Part shown: piece by piece, positions 1-7,849 of the stretch
Layout: each line of letters opens with the position of its first letter
How positions within the stretch are numbered: the first letter of the stretch is position 1
Assembly (NCBI RefSeq): GCF_000373265.1
Contig: NZ_KB890762.1
Span: 1-57,703, forward strand
Length of the DNA: 57,703 nucleotides
From: Pontibacter roseus DSM 17521
Lineage (GTDB): Bacteria; Bacteroidota; Bacteroidia; Cytophagales; Hymenobacteraceae
Reading direction: 5' to 3'
Notes under the pieces: model-generated
Told to the model about the DNA's origin: nothing
Seen by the model: only the letters and a program-made list of their open reading frames with translations
The model's database searches: none
Program-made: the position numbers and the translations under genes

Positions 1-46
1 AGTAGCCCGTATGATTGAATTATCGAACTTTATCCACAGGGATTTA
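1..46. repeat. tRNA-end-like repeat, copy 1
   Basis: First of four directly oriented copies of a ~45-bp repeat (others at 2240, 7806 and 11674). The shared core reads ATTGAATTATCGAAC, then C or T, then TTATCCACAG. The first bases, AGTAGCCCGTA, match the reverse complement of a tRNA-Glu acceptor end, with the tRNA gene itself at 13683. The window starts here, so the hairpin that accompanies the other copies would lie outside. The frame through it stays open to a stop at 74-76, but this is probably chance. Confidence 0.75.
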
Positions 47-90
47 GTAGATTTAAGGGAGTTTTTGAAGCAATAGTCAAATATTCAGAT

Positions 91-924
91 TTATAACTTC
101 ACTACCTCGCCATCCTGCGGAATAATCAGTTTATCTACTCCGATATTCAAACTTTCTGCTTTTTGACGAAGTGACTCTCTTGTGGTGCGACAATGGTCCA
201 GCGCATTCATATGCACTGCGATGACCTTTGCCTTTCCACTTTCCTTTACCAACGCCATCGTTTGGTCCTCATCCATCAGGATAGGGGTCTTCTCAAAGCC
301 AGGCACAACTGCACCCCCGGAGTTGACGATGATATAGTCAGGCTTATATTCCTTGATGGTCTTTTTGATTTCCTCTGTCCAGATAGCATCCCCGACGATG
401 TAGATAGTAGGCTGGTTTTTGGCCTTGAGCACAAAACCCGAGGTCTTGCCCATCATCTTCAGTACCTCGCCGGTTCCATGCTGTGCCTCTACCCGGTGAA
501 CGCTTATATCATTCCATACCCTGCTGTTATCCAGGGTTTCTGCGTTGATGAACCCTTCCTTCTTGAAAAAATCTCTGTCAGCAGGCTGGTTTATCAGTTG
601 TACAGATTTATCCAGGGTCTTGCTTGCGGCCTCATCGAAGTGATCGGGATGGCTATGCGTCACCATGACCAAATCAAGGCCCTTGGTGATTTCACTTACC
701 GGCATCTTCAATTCGACCGTAGGGTTCCGCTCGATTCCAGCGAAAGACTGAAAGCCTCCCTTTGGAGAAAGCATCGGGTCAACTAAAATTTTCTGCCCGG
801 CATACTCTATAATCAAAGTGGCGTTTCTGACTAGCTGAAGACTAGCCTTCGTGTCTGCTTTGCCTTGTGCAAAAGAAAAGGTAGCAGATAAAGTTAACGC
901 TACCAGTAAAAATACTCTTTTCAT
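91..924 (-). CDS. periplasmic metallo-beta-lactamase-fold hydrolase
   Basis: This encodes a 277-residue MBL-fold metal-dependent hydrolase of the UlaG-like/COG2220 type. Residues 1-19 form a signal peptide ending SFA before Q, so the enzyme should act in the periplasm. The zinc motif HSHPDH is at residues 90-95, and later histidines and aspartates (GDAIW, VHMNALDH) fit the remaining metal ligands. Family members hydrolyse lactones, phosphodiesters or similar small molecules; the substrate cannot be read from sequence. It lies 108 bp downstream of the AraC regulator gene on the same strand, so the two may be co-transcribed or the regulator may control it. The pair forms module A between repeat copies 1 and 2. 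Confidence 0.85.
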   Translation of the reverse strand: MKRVFLLVALTLSATFSFAQGKADTKASLQLVRNATLIIEYAGQKILVDPMLSPKGGFQSFAGIERNPTVELKMPVSEITKGLDLVMVTHSHPDHFDEAASKTLDKSVQLINQPADRDFFKKEGFINAETLDNSRVWNDISVHRVEAQHGTGEVLKMMGKTSGFVLKAKNQPTIYIVGDAIWTEEIKKTIKEYKPDYIIVNSGGAVVPGFEKTPILMDEDQTMALVKESGKAKVIAVHMNALDHCRTTRESLRQKAESLNIGVDKLIIPQDGEVVKL

Positions 925-1032
925 AATCGTTCTGTTTTGTTATGGTCCGTGTTTCATCCCTTACAACATTTGTGAAGTAATGAACCCGACGCAAAGGTCG
1001 GAATAGCGGAATGCTTGCAGCCTACCAAAGCC

Positions 1033-1905
1033 TTATGCTATGCTACCATTTTGATAATCGGCAAGGAAGACGGTGGTAGTCTGGCCGGTTTGCGCCTTGA
1101 AAAACCGCATCAAGTGGTTAGGCTCCGAGAAGTGGAGTTCGTGCGCTATCTCGGCTACAGTCAGACCAGAATGGATCAGGTAGTTCTTGATTTCAAAGAG
1201 CAGCCTTTGTTTAAGTAAATGGGTGGCCGTCACGTTGAATTGGGCCTGTACCGCTTTGTTCAGCGTGATTCTACTGATGCCTAAAAGCTCCGCGTACTCT
1301 CCAATCCGCTGCTTTTCCTTGATGTGTAGCTCAAGTAACCTTTTAAACTGATAGGCATAGTTGTTCTCCGGCTTATCGAGTGGCAGGTTGTTTTGCTGGG
1401 CATAATCCCTGTTGAGTTTCAACAGCAAATAATAGAGAAGGGAGCGGATAAGATGTTCGCTGTCTGGTTTCGTCTCCTTCAGTTCGGTGTGAATTTCAGT
1501 GAGTGTGCTGCAGGCTTTCTGGATATACCCCGCTGTGACTCTCATGTTCAGCGGGTAATCCAGCTGGTAAAAATAAAGAAGCCGGTAGGTGAACAGCTTG
1601 TCGGAAAAGAAGTCGTTGAGGAAGCCTTCCTGGAAAATAAGGAAAGTGAAGTCCAGGTGGTTTGGGTCCAATTTCCATTGCCTCTTCTGAAATGGAGAAA
1701 TGTAGACAATGGTATTGTCGACCAAGTCGATCTTTCGCTGGTTCAGTTCGAGATGCCCTTTCGCTTTTCTGAAAATCAGGATCTCAAAATAGTCGGTATT
1801 GTACACCTCTGTATTGGTATACGCTTCTTTTATTTCATCTCCTGATCCCACCCTTAGCAAGACCTCTACACCGCACTTGGTTTTATCGAATTTTATGGTT
1901 CTCAA
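1033..1905 (-). CDS. AraC family transcriptional regulator
   Basis: A 290-residue regulator. The N-terminal ~180 residues look like a beta-rich ligand-binding (AraC-binding/cupin-like) domain. The last ~100 residues carry the two helix-turn-helix motifs of the AraC family: the first includes IGEYAELLGISRITLNK, the second AEIAHELHFSEPNHLMRFF, the latter being the conserved signature. No membrane segment or signal peptide is seen, so it is cytoplasmic. The neighbouring hydrolase at 91-924 is the obvious candidate target. The ligand is unknown. Length and domain order are normal for the family, with no sign of truncation. Confidence 0.88.
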   Translation of the reverse strand: MRTIKFDKTKCGVEVLLRVGSGDEIKEAYTNTEVYNTDYFEILIFRKAKGHLELNQRKIDLVDNTIVYISPFQKRQWKLDPNHLDFTFLIFQEGFLNDFFSDKLFTYRLLYFYQLDYPLNMRVTAGYIQKACSTLTEIHTELKETKPDSEHLIRSLLYYLLLKLNRDYAQQNNLPLDKPENNYAYQFKRLLELHIKEKQRIGEYAELLGISRITLNKAVQAQFNVTATHLLKQRLLFEIKNYLIHSGLTVAEIAHELHFSEPNHLMRFFKAQTGQTTTVFLADYQNGSIA

Positions 1906-2197
1906 TTTCTGCGCTTGCTGTATTAGCTTTCAGTTATCAGGTAATACGACGTGTAGGCACTATCAGCCCTGATGCACTCCAAACATAACGGATAAACTGT
2001 TCTTCTTAAGTGCAGGTAAGCAGTTAGCAGCATTGGGCGAGAGGTACGTTTTTGGCTTTCGTATGGGAAAGGTGAGACCTAGGTCGGAGCCTTTTTTAGC
2101 AAAATACTCACCTGGCACACTCCTTAGCTGTAGTGTAGAAGTAGAATTTTGAGGCGAGCAACCTCAGAATCAACCGAAGGGGGGAAATTATCGAACC

Positions 2198-2234
2198 AAA
2201 AAAGCCGCCCTAATATACGTGGAGCGGCTTTTTT
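2198..2234. terminator. bidirectional hairpin beside repeat copy 2
   Basis: AAAAAAGCCGC at 2198-2208 pairs with GCGGCTTTTTT at 2224-2234. It is followed within 6 bp by repeat copy 2. No gene ends close to it on either strand, so it is not a normal gene-end terminator. A partial repeat core (AATTATCGAACC) lies immediately on its other side at about 2187-2198. Confidence 0.75.
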
Positions 2235-2239
2235 GCTGT

Positions 2240-2286
2240 AGTAGCCCGTAGGATTGAATTATCGAACCTTATCCACAGGGATTTAG
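2240..2286. repeat. tRNA-end-like repeat, copy 2
   Basis: Second copy of the tRNA-end-like repeat. AGTAGCCCGTAGG at 2240-2252 differs from the tRNA-Glu 3' end at 13681-13693 (AGTAGTCCGTAGG) by one base. It is followed by the core with TTATCCACA at 2269-2277. It separates module A (AraC and hydrolase) from module B (oxidase cluster). The rest of 1906-2414 holds only this repeat, its hairpin and the oxidase promoter region. Confidence 0.8.
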
Positions 2287-2335
2287 CAGCGATTGGTACC
2301 TATTAAAGGATTAGAGAGGGAGTATACAATTAAAT

Positions 2336-2371
2336 TAATCTATAAAGGATAAGATTATCTTTTATAGATTA
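2336..2371. promoter_or_regulatory. large palindrome upstream of the oxidase operon
   Basis: A near-perfect 36-bp inverted repeat: CTATAAA, one base, GATAA, two-base centre, TTATC, one base, TTTATAG at 2340-2367, with pairing extending four more bases outward; the only mismatch is 2347/2360. A -7-like box TACCTTTA lies at 2378-2385, so the palindrome covers the expected -33 region. This is where a repressor would bind. The Rrf2 regulator at the end of the same cluster is the natural candidate, by inference only. Confidence 0.6.
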
Positions 2372-2414
2372 TTTACGTACCTTTAGAACCTATGCATTAT
2401 AAAAACCTGCTGAC

Positions 2415-4289
2415 ATGACGAAACAAAAAAGTGACAATACAATTCCACAAAACCGTTCAAAGCTCTTTTACGTCATACTGCTAACAACTTCTAGCCTTCT
2501 TCCAACTGCCACCTTCGCCCAATCTGGGAGCACAGCTGACAGCGGTCTGTTCAGTTTGCCGGGCATCCTTATCACCATCACCCTTCTGATTGTACCTGTT
2601 GTCGCTGCCATTTTTCTACTGGTAGTGAAGGCAAACGCGCTCTTCAAGAATATTCAGAACAGAAAAGACTCCGAGGAGGCCACACGTTTCGCCACATACC
2701 TGAAGACGTTGAATGTGGAGCAGCTGGAAGCGCTGCAAAACGACAGGCACCACCAGGATTACCACTTAAATAACCAGGAGCTATCAGGGCCTTTTTCACC
2801 GGAAGACTCCAAGGGTCTTTTAAGCAGCATCAACGAGCGGGCCAACATCCGATTCATAGAGGCCAAACGCAAAGCCATCGTACGGCCCGGCATCGACCCG
2901 GCACTTGCGAGGCTTATCCTTTGGTTTTTGGGTACTGCCACTTTCTGGCTTGTCTTCGGTACATCGGTGGGGGAATATGTCGGCATTAAGTTCGTGACTC
3001 CGGATGTGGACCAGGTAAGCTGGCTGAGCTTTGGCAGGTTGCGTCCGGTGCATACCAACGCCGTGTTCTGGGGCTGGTCGTCGCTGGCTATGCTCGGGCT
3101 GGGGTATTACGTCGTGCCACGGGTAAGCAACATCCAGATACACAGCCTGAAGTCCGGCTGGTGGTCGCTCATCCTCATCAATGCATCCGTTGTGTTGGGC
3201 ACCATCGCGCTGATGGCAGGTATTAACAACGGTGGCGGCGAGTACCGCGAGTACATCTGGCCCATCCAGTTGCTGTTCGGCATCGGCCTGGTCATAACAT
3301 TAGTCAATTACCTGAGGACCGTAGCGCGCAGGAAAACGACAGAGATTTATGTGTCGAACTGGTACATTGTGGCGGCGGTGATGTTTGCGATTGTGATCTC
3401 CATAGTAGCCTATGTGCCAAACTTTCAAAACGGACTCGGTGAAACCATCATTCAAGGCTATTATATGCATCAGGGCGTAGGCATGTGGTTTATGCTCTTC
3501 ACGCTCGGTTTGGTCTACTATTACCTGCCCCAGCAGCTCAACAAACCTATCTATTCCTACAGCCTCGGCATCCTTGCTTTCTGGTCGCAGATATTCTTCT
3601 ATACCTTAATCGGAACGCACCATTTTGTGTTCAGCGCTATACCTTGGTCGCTGCAGACAGTAGCGATTGTGGGCAGTGCTGGCATGGTTATACCTGTCGT
3701 GTCTGGCACTACCAACTTTATAATGACCTTCCGGGGCGCCTGGCATAAAGTGGCCGGTAGCTATACCTTGCCTTTCTTCATTGTGGGCATCATCTTCTAT
3801 TTCACGGGTTCGTTGCAGGGCACGGCAGAGGCTTTCCGCAGCACTAACCTGATGTGGCACTTCACGGACTTCACGGTGGCGCACTCGCACCTGACCATGT
3901 ACGGTATCATTGCTTTCTTCCTGTGGGGTGGCATCTACGCCATCGTGCCGCGGCTTACGCGCCAGGAGCCACCACAAATCACGGTGGGCATTCACTTCTG
4001 GATGGCTTTTATCGGGATGATGTTCTATACTATACCGCTTATGTGGGGTGGCACTATGCGCGGTCTGATGTGGATGGAAGGGCTCCCTTTTATTGAAAGT
4101 GTGACCATGATGGCGCCTTACTGGTTGTGGCGTGCAATTGGCGGTTCGCTGATGTGGGTATCGCACCTGGTGTTCGCCTATAACATGTACAGGATGATAA
4201 ATCCGCGCAAAACGGTGAACATTAACGACGAGGCCATCAAGAAGCTCCATGCGAACGATTATGAATTGGTGGACATCCTCGATAAATAA
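2415..4289 (+). CDS. ccoN: cbb3-type cytochrome c oxidase subunit I (CcoN-like)
   Basis: The catalytic subunit of a C-family (cbb3) haem-copper oxidase, an inner-membrane enzyme reducing oxygen with electrons from cytochrome c. Expected ligands are visible: H213 in RPVHTN (haem b), H352 (CuB), H402-H403 in GTHHF (CuB), and H490 and H492 in VAHSHLT (haem b3 and b). Y396, six residues before the CuB pair, matches the crosslinked active-site tyrosine, arguing for an oxygen reductase rather than a nitric oxide reductase. At 624 residues it is longer than usual (~480): residues 1-160 hold a signal-like segment, another hydrophobic helix (about 48-72) and a charged stretch. The usual GHN around the first CuB histidine is MHQ here. 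It heads the operon of module B. Confidence 0.9.
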   Translation: MTKQKSDNTIPQNRSKLFYVILLTTSSLLPTATFAQSGSTADSGLFSLPGILITITLLIVPVVAAIFLLVVKANALFKNIQNRKDSEEATRFATYLKTLNVEQLEALQNDRHHQDYHLNNQELSGPFSPEDSKGLLSSINERANIRFIEAKRKAIVRPGIDPALARLILWFLGTATFWLVFGTSVGEYVGIKFVTPDVDQVSWLSFGRLRPVHTNAVFWGWSSLAMLGLGYYVVPRVSNIQIHSLKSGWWSLILINASVVLGTIALMAGINNGGGEYREYIWPIQLLFGIGLVITLVNYLRTVARRKTTEIYVSNWYIVAAVMFAIVISIVAYVPNFQNGLGETIIQGYYMHQGVGMWFMLFTLGLVYYYLPQQLNKPIYSYSLGILAFWSQIFFYTLIGTHHFVFSAIPWSLQTVAIVGSAGMVIPVVSGTTNFIMTFRGAWHKVAGSYTLPFFIVGIIFYFTGSLQGTAEAFRSTNLMWHFTDFTVAHSHLTMYGIIAFFLWGGIYAIVPRLTRQEPPQITVGIHFWMAFIGMMFYTIPLMWGGTMRGLMWMEGLPFIESVTMMAPYWLWRAIGGSLMWVSHLVFAYNMYRMINPRKTVNINDEAIKKLHANDYELVDILDK

Positions 4290-4349
4290 AAGCAGCAGAC
4301 AATAGCACCCATTAAATTCCTAACAGTTGCTCTTTAGCACACAAAGCAT

Positions 4350-5363
4350 ATGATGGACTTTTTTAACGACTACAGGAAACTATACCTTACGTCACTCGGC
4401 TTGTTTGTCCTGCTCACCATACTGGTTGCCATCATGCCCGCCATCAGCAACCAGAACAACAACAGCCCGCTGCCAACCGAAGAGGCCCTGAGTGCCGCCG
4501 CCCTGGAAGGCAAGGCGCTTTATGTGGCCAACGGCTGTGTGGCCTGCCATACCCAGCAGGTGCGCAACCTCGATATGGACAAAGTATGGGGCAAGCGCCC
4601 CAGCATAGCGGCCGATTATGCTGATGAACAACGCACCGATTTGTGGCGGAATACCGCCACCCTGATGGGGACTGAGCGCACCGGCCCTGACTTAGCCGAT
4701 GTAGGCAACCGCCAACCCAGTGCTGAATGGAACCTGTTGCACCTGTATCAGCCACGCGCGGTGGTAGCGGAGTCGATTATGCCGGCCTACCCGTGGTTGT
4801 TCGAAGAGAAAGCTGAGTTGGAGGAAGGTGACGTGGAGGTTCCCGTGCCTGATGCTTTCCGGAAGGGAGTGAAAGGTAAGATTGTAGCAACCAAAGACGC
4901 CCTGAATCTGGTGGCCTACCTGCAGTCGCTGAAGCAGGCGGAGCTGCCCGGCTCCATGGCCGCGCCGGAGTTCCTGTACAAGCGGGAAGAAAAAGCTAAG
5001 GCGGATGCAAGTGGAGGCGAAGACCTGGGACTGGATGGCGCTGCGCTTTACGCGGCCAACTGCCAGAGCTGCCACCAGGCCAGCGGCGAGGGCCTGAAAG
5101 GAGCTTTTCCGCCCCTGAAAGGAAGCCAGATTGTACTGGACGATAACCCCGAGGTGCTGATTGATGTGGTGATGAACGGTTACGATGCCCGGCCTGAGTT
5201 TGCGTCTATGCCGGCCATTGGAACGAATATGAAGTTATCAGCTGCGGAAGTAGCCGCCATCATCAATCACGAGCGCACCAGCTGGGGCAACAGCGCGCGC
5301 AAAGTGCCGGTAGAAGAAGTTCAGAAAATCATGGATATGCTCGGACAGACAGCCAAGAAATAA
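4350..5363 (+). CDS. CcoO-CcoP-like dihaem cytochrome c subunit
   Basis: A 337-residue membrane-anchored dihaem cytochrome c. One transmembrane helix (about 13-32) is followed by a CcoO-like domain with haem motif CVACH (63-67) and likely axial Met in IMPAYPWL (about 144). A linker leads to a second class I cytochrome c domain with CQSCH (238-242) and a Met in SMPAIG, resembling a CcoP domain. It appears to be a fusion of the two electron-entry subunits, passing electrons from periplasmic donors to the catalytic subunit encoded 60 bp upstream. No separate ccoP or ccoQ is seen in the cluster. Confidence 0.85.
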   Translation: MMDFFNDYRKLYLTSLGLFVLLTILVAIMPAISNQNNNSPLPTEEALSAAALEGKALYVANGCVACHTQQVRNLDMDKVWGKRPSIAADYADEQRTDLWRNTATLMGTERTGPDLADVGNRQPSAEWNLLHLYQPRAVVAESIMPAYPWLFEEKAELEEGDVEVPVPDAFRKGVKGKIVATKDALNLVAYLQSLKQAELPGSMAAPEFLYKREEKAKADASGGEDLGLDGAALYAANCQSCHQASGEGLKGAFPPLKGSQIVLDDNPEVLIDVVMNGYDARPEFASMPAIGTNMKLSAAEVAAIINHERTSWGNSARKVPVEEVQKIMDMLGQTAKK

Positions 5364-5401
5364 GGAAATATAAAATTTAAATCAACAGCAAAACTATACC
5401 T

Positions 5402-5647
5402 ATGCAAAACCAGGAAGAAGATTACCTGCCAAGTTTGATTACTGCCACGCCTTTTGAAGGACGGCAACTTGCCATAAAGTTGTCCCGGAAATCAATTGGC
5501 GCTATACAGCCGGATGCTGGTGTACGGCAGCAGCTGCGTGCTGCTTACGCATCTGATACAGCGCAGTTGATTGCATCGGCTCAGGTAATAGCGGTAGAAT
5601 TTCAAACGATTGCACAGGCTAACAATTACTGGCGAACAAAAGATTAA
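5402..5647 (+). CDS. small protein of unknown function in the oxidase cluster
   Basis: An 81-residue soluble protein, not recognised. It has no signal peptide, membrane helix or cysteine. It sits 38 bp after the cytochrome gene and 14 bp before the next small gene in the same direction, so it belongs to the oxidase operon by position. It could be an assembly or regulatory factor, but nothing in the sequence shows which. Its tight fit in the gene row is the main reason for calling it. Confidence 0.6.
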   Translation: MQNQEEDYLPSLITATPFEGRQLAIKLSRKSIGAIQPDAGVRQQLRAAYASDTAQLIASAQVIAVEFQTIAQANNYWRTKD

Positions 5648-5661
5648 AGAAGCACTTACCT

Positions 5662-5919
5662 ATGAAAACATTCCTGCTAACGGTTCTCGGCATACTCTTC
5701 AGCTTGGTAGCCTATGCCTGCCCGGTATGTGAAAAACAGCAGCCAAAGGTGCTGCAGGGCATCAGCCACGGGGCCGGCCCGCAAAGTGACTGGGACTATA
5801 TCCTTGTGTGGGCCACAGTGGTTATTGTGGTGGCTTGTTTGTTTTTTAGCATAAAATGGCTGGTCCGTCCGGGTGAAGAAAGTAGGGACCACATCAAAAG
5901 AACTGTATTAGAATTTTGA
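5662..5919 (+). CDS. small secreted/membrane protein with CPVC motif
   Basis: An 85-residue protein. Residues 1-19 form a signal peptide ending in AYA, so the mature protein would begin with CPVCEKQQP. A transmembrane helix (about 47-65, WDYILVWATVVIVVACLFF) is followed by a basic cytoplasmic tail. The CxxC pair could bind metal or carry out thiol chemistry outside the membrane, for example in haem or copper delivery to the oxidase. That is inference from position. The next gene starts 4 bp after its stop, which indicates one transcript. Confidence 0.7.
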   Translation: MKTFLLTVLGILFSLVAYACPVCEKQQPKVLQGISHGAGPQSDWDYILVWATVVIVVACLFFSIKWLVRPGEESRDHIKRTVLEF

Positions 5920-5923
5920 CAGA

Positions 5924-6325
5924 ATGGAAGACAAGAGCTCTGTAATAATTTTTGTGGATGATGATCCGCAGCCGGTAGGCTCCTTCAAATCGCCCATTAA
6001 CTTCGAGCTGGATACCCGGAAACTGGTGGACGGAGAACATACCCTGCGCATCGTCAGTAAAGACCCGTCCGGCAAGGAAGGCATCCGCAAAATTCCGTTT
6101 GTTGTGCGTAACGGGCCCGACATCAACGTGGAAGGCATTTCTGAGAACGAGGTGGTAGACGGTGTGCTACCCATCATGGTGAGTGCCTACGGCAAAGGCG
6201 ATCAGAAAGTGTTCCTGATAGAAGGCAGTGAAACGCCACGGAGTATACCCAACTGGGTATGGATATTGCACATCCTTTTTGGCGGCTGGGCATTATATTA
6301 CCTTATTACACAATTTGCAATTTAA
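5924..6325 (+). CDS. membrane-anchored Ig-like oxidase accessory protein
   Basis: A 133-residue protein with a beta-rich domain (about 1-105; it contains DGEHTLRIVSKDPSGKEG, typical of Ig-like or Fn3-like folds) and a C-terminal transmembrane helix (about 112-130). There is no N-terminal signal peptide, so topology is unclear: a tail-anchored protein would leave the domain in the cytoplasm. It is tightly packed between the CPVC protein and the truncated haemoglobin gene (2-bp gap), so it is very likely part of the oxidase module. No function is assigned. Confidence 0.7.
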   Translation: MEDKSSVIIFVDDDPQPVGSFKSPINFELDTRKLVDGEHTLRIVSKDPSGKEGIRKIPFVVRNGPDINVEGISENEVVDGVLPIMVSAYGKGDQKVFLIEGSETPRSIPNWVWILHILFGGWALYYLITQFAI

Positions 6326-6327
6326 AG

Positions 6328-6723
6328 ATGACACAAAAACACGATATAAACGGACTGGAAGACATTAAAGTATTGGTAGATGAGTTCTATACCCTGGTCC
6401 GGAATGATGAACTGCTGGCGCCCATTTTTCTTTTCAGACTCAATACCTACTGGAAGCCGCACCTGGAAAAGATGTATACCTTCTGGAACGCTGCGCTGTT
6501 CGGGGTAAAAGGCTATACCGGTAATCCTTTTGCAAAGCATGCGACTATGCCCGTAGATGGAGAACACTTCGAGCGCTGGCTCTCCCTTTTTATCGGCACC
6601 GTTGATACTTACTTTGAAGGCCCGATGGCTGAGGAGGCGAAGAAAAGAGCCTTGATAATGGCAACGAACTTCGAAAGGCGTATCGATGGGCTGAAGGGAA
6701 CTGATACGGTTACGCTGGTTTAA
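6328..6723 (+). CDS. group III truncated haemoglobin
   Basis: A 131-residue single-domain haemoglobin. The start was set at 6328, two bases after the previous stop, because an upstream in-frame start at 6259 would overlap that gene by 67 bp. Residues fitting the Campylobacter Ctb pattern are Y21 (B10), H45 (E7), H71 (proximal F8) and W84 (G8, in HFERWLSLF). Group III globins bind oxygen and NO and are linked to NO detoxification or oxygen handling under low oxygen. Its place behind cbb3 oxidase genes and before an Rrf2 regulator suggests protection of the oxidase from NO, or oxygen supply to it. Confidence 0.85.
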   Translation: MTQKHDINGLEDIKVLVDEFYTLVRNDELLAPIFLFRLNTYWKPHLEKMYTFWNAALFGVKGYTGNPFAKHATMPVDGEHFERWLSLFIGTVDTYFEGPMAEEAKKRALIMATNFERRIDGLKGTDTVTLV

Positions 6724-6772
6724 ATGACTGCAACTAAGGTTAGTTTTTTGTAATTGATCTAATGAAGTTGAA

Positions 6773-7057
6773 ATGGAAATGAAAGAGATTCATGCCAATT
6801 CTTCCTACAAAGTGTTGAACGTTAACTTAGCTAAAGGAGAGGAGATGCCACGGCATTATGCCTCGTCAGATGCGTTCCTGTTTGTCAGAGAAGGCAAAGC
6901 AGTGCTGAAACTTCAGGAAAGAGAAGTCACACTGGAATCAGGTTTTACTTTGCTTATTCCGGCCAATGAGCCGCACAGCCTGCATGTTTTGGAAGACTTT
7001 GCTGCCGCAGTTGTATTAGCTGCTGGTGCGCAGATAAATTTCATCAACAGCCAGTAA
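6773..7057 (+). CDS. small cupin-domain protein
   Basis: A 94-residue single cupin domain. It shows the first cupin motif around MPRHYASSDAFLFVREGKA and the second around LLIPANEPHSLHVLE, with histidines that could hold a metal. Alternative starts exist at 6773 and 6779, two codons apart; the choice is uncertain. Such small cupins are often metal-dependent enzymes or sensors, and no substrate can be inferred. It follows the globin gene by 49 bp in the same direction and probably belongs to the same unit. Confidence 0.75.
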   Translation: MEMKEIHANSSYKVLNVNLAKGEEMPRHYASSDAFLFVREGKAVLKLQEREVTLESGFTLLIPANEPHSLHVLEDFAAAVVLAAGAQINFINSQ

Positions 7058-7209
7058 AACGGGAGTAATGATTACATACCTCTAATGGCTGTTGAAGCAA
7101 TACGATCAGGTATAGCATAGAGCCAAAAGCCGGTGCATAAAGTTTTCTGTCCTATGTTAGGTAGTTATACTTTATGTTTGTAGCAGGATTTTAAAAATGG
7201 GGACAGAAT

Positions 7210-7647
7210 ATGATTTCCAAGTCGTGCAAATATGGCATCAGGGCAGCAGTTTATATAGCCTCGAAAGCTGGAGAAGGGGTTAAGCTGAATGTGAAAGACA
7301 TCGCTAGAGAGGTAGATGCACCTGAGGCTTTTACAGCGAAGATCCTTCAAATCCTCAACAAACACCGAATCATTACTTCTTTGAAAGGACCATATGGTGG
7401 ATTTTTTATTGACGAATACCAGCTGGAGCAACCTGTTATCAATATCGTTAATGCTATTGACGGCATGGCCGTTTTTTGGGAATGCGGACTTGGTTTGAAA
7501 AAATGCTCTGAGACCCATCCATGCCCCATGCACGACAAATTTAAAGTGGCACGTGAGTCCCTGCGTGATGTGTTTCAGAATACTACCATCGAGCAACTGG
7601 CAAAGGAACTGAAGGAAGGCACTTCCTTTATCAAGAACCTTACGTAA
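7210..7647 (+). CDS. Rrf2 family regulator with three conserved cysteines
   Basis: A 145-residue Rrf2-type winged-helix transcription factor. The N-terminus MISKSCKYGIRAAVYIAS is typical of the family, followed by the DNA-binding helix around FTAKILQILNKHRIITSLKG. C92, C99 and C105 (CGLGLKKC and ETHPCP) match the iron-sulfur cluster cysteines of IscR and NsrR. An NsrR-like NO or oxygen sensor fits a cluster with a globin and a high-affinity oxidase; that role is inferred. A possible -7 box TATGTTTG lies at 7173-7180, and CCTATGTTAGG at 7151-7161 is a short palindrome that could be an autoregulatory site. Confidence 0.87.
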   Translation: MISKSCKYGIRAAVYIASKAGEGVKLNVKDIAREVDAPEAFTAKILQILNKHRIITSLKGPYGGFFIDEYQLEQPVINIVNAIDGMAVFWECGLGLKKCSETHPCPMHDKFKVARESLRDVFQNTTIEQLAKELKEGTSFIKNLT

Positions 7648-7730
7648 CGCACTCCCTTATAGAAGTTAAACTTGCCGGTGCCTTATTAAGGTGACTATAC
7701 TTACAGGTTGCGTGAAGCTTAACGAGAGAA

Positions 7731-7762
7731 GAAACTGCTTTAGCATCCGAATAGTGCCCAAA
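7731..7762. repeat. conserved block upstream of repeat copy 3
   Basis: GAAACTGCTTTAG, then a near-duplicate TCCGAATAGTG segment, matches 11599-11630 beside copy 4 at all but a few positions. In both places it precedes the hairpin and the tRNA-end-like repeat, so the repeated unit is at least ~120 bp in copies 3 and 4. Confidence 0.7.
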
Positions 7763-7768
7763 GAGCAC

Positions 7769-7805
7769 AAAAAAAGCTGCTCCAGTTTTAACTGGAGCAG
7801 CTTTT
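7769..7805. terminator. bidirectional hairpin beside repeat copy 3
   Basis: AAAAAGCTGCTCCAGTT (7771-7787) pairs with AACTGGAGCAGCTTTT (7790-7805). It lies 120 bp after the Rrf2 gene and directly before repeat copy 3, so it may end the oxidase module transcript. The stem sequence differs from the hairpins at the other copies, but position and form are the same. Confidence 0.8.
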
Positions 7806-7849
7806 GTAGACCAAAGGATTGAATTATCGAACTTTATCCACAGTGATTT
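7806..7849. repeat. tRNA-end-like repeat, copy 3
   Basis: Third copy. The core GGATTGAATTATCGAAC at 7815-7831 is followed by TTATCCACA at 7834-7842. The tRNA-like leading part is less preserved (GTAGACCAAAGG). It separates module B from module C. Confidence 0.78.

Noticed and set aside
2..76. Open frame through repeat copy 1 that looks like a protein C-terminus
   Set aside because: All four repeat copies stay open in this frame for the core, but the stops differ, the hairpins precede them and no start or longer protein is present. The tRNA-like non-coding reading explains the repeats better.
2415..4289. Nitric oxide reductase (NorB-like)
   Set aside because: The tyrosine six residues before the CuB histidine pair and the close match to CcoN segments point to an oxygen reductase.
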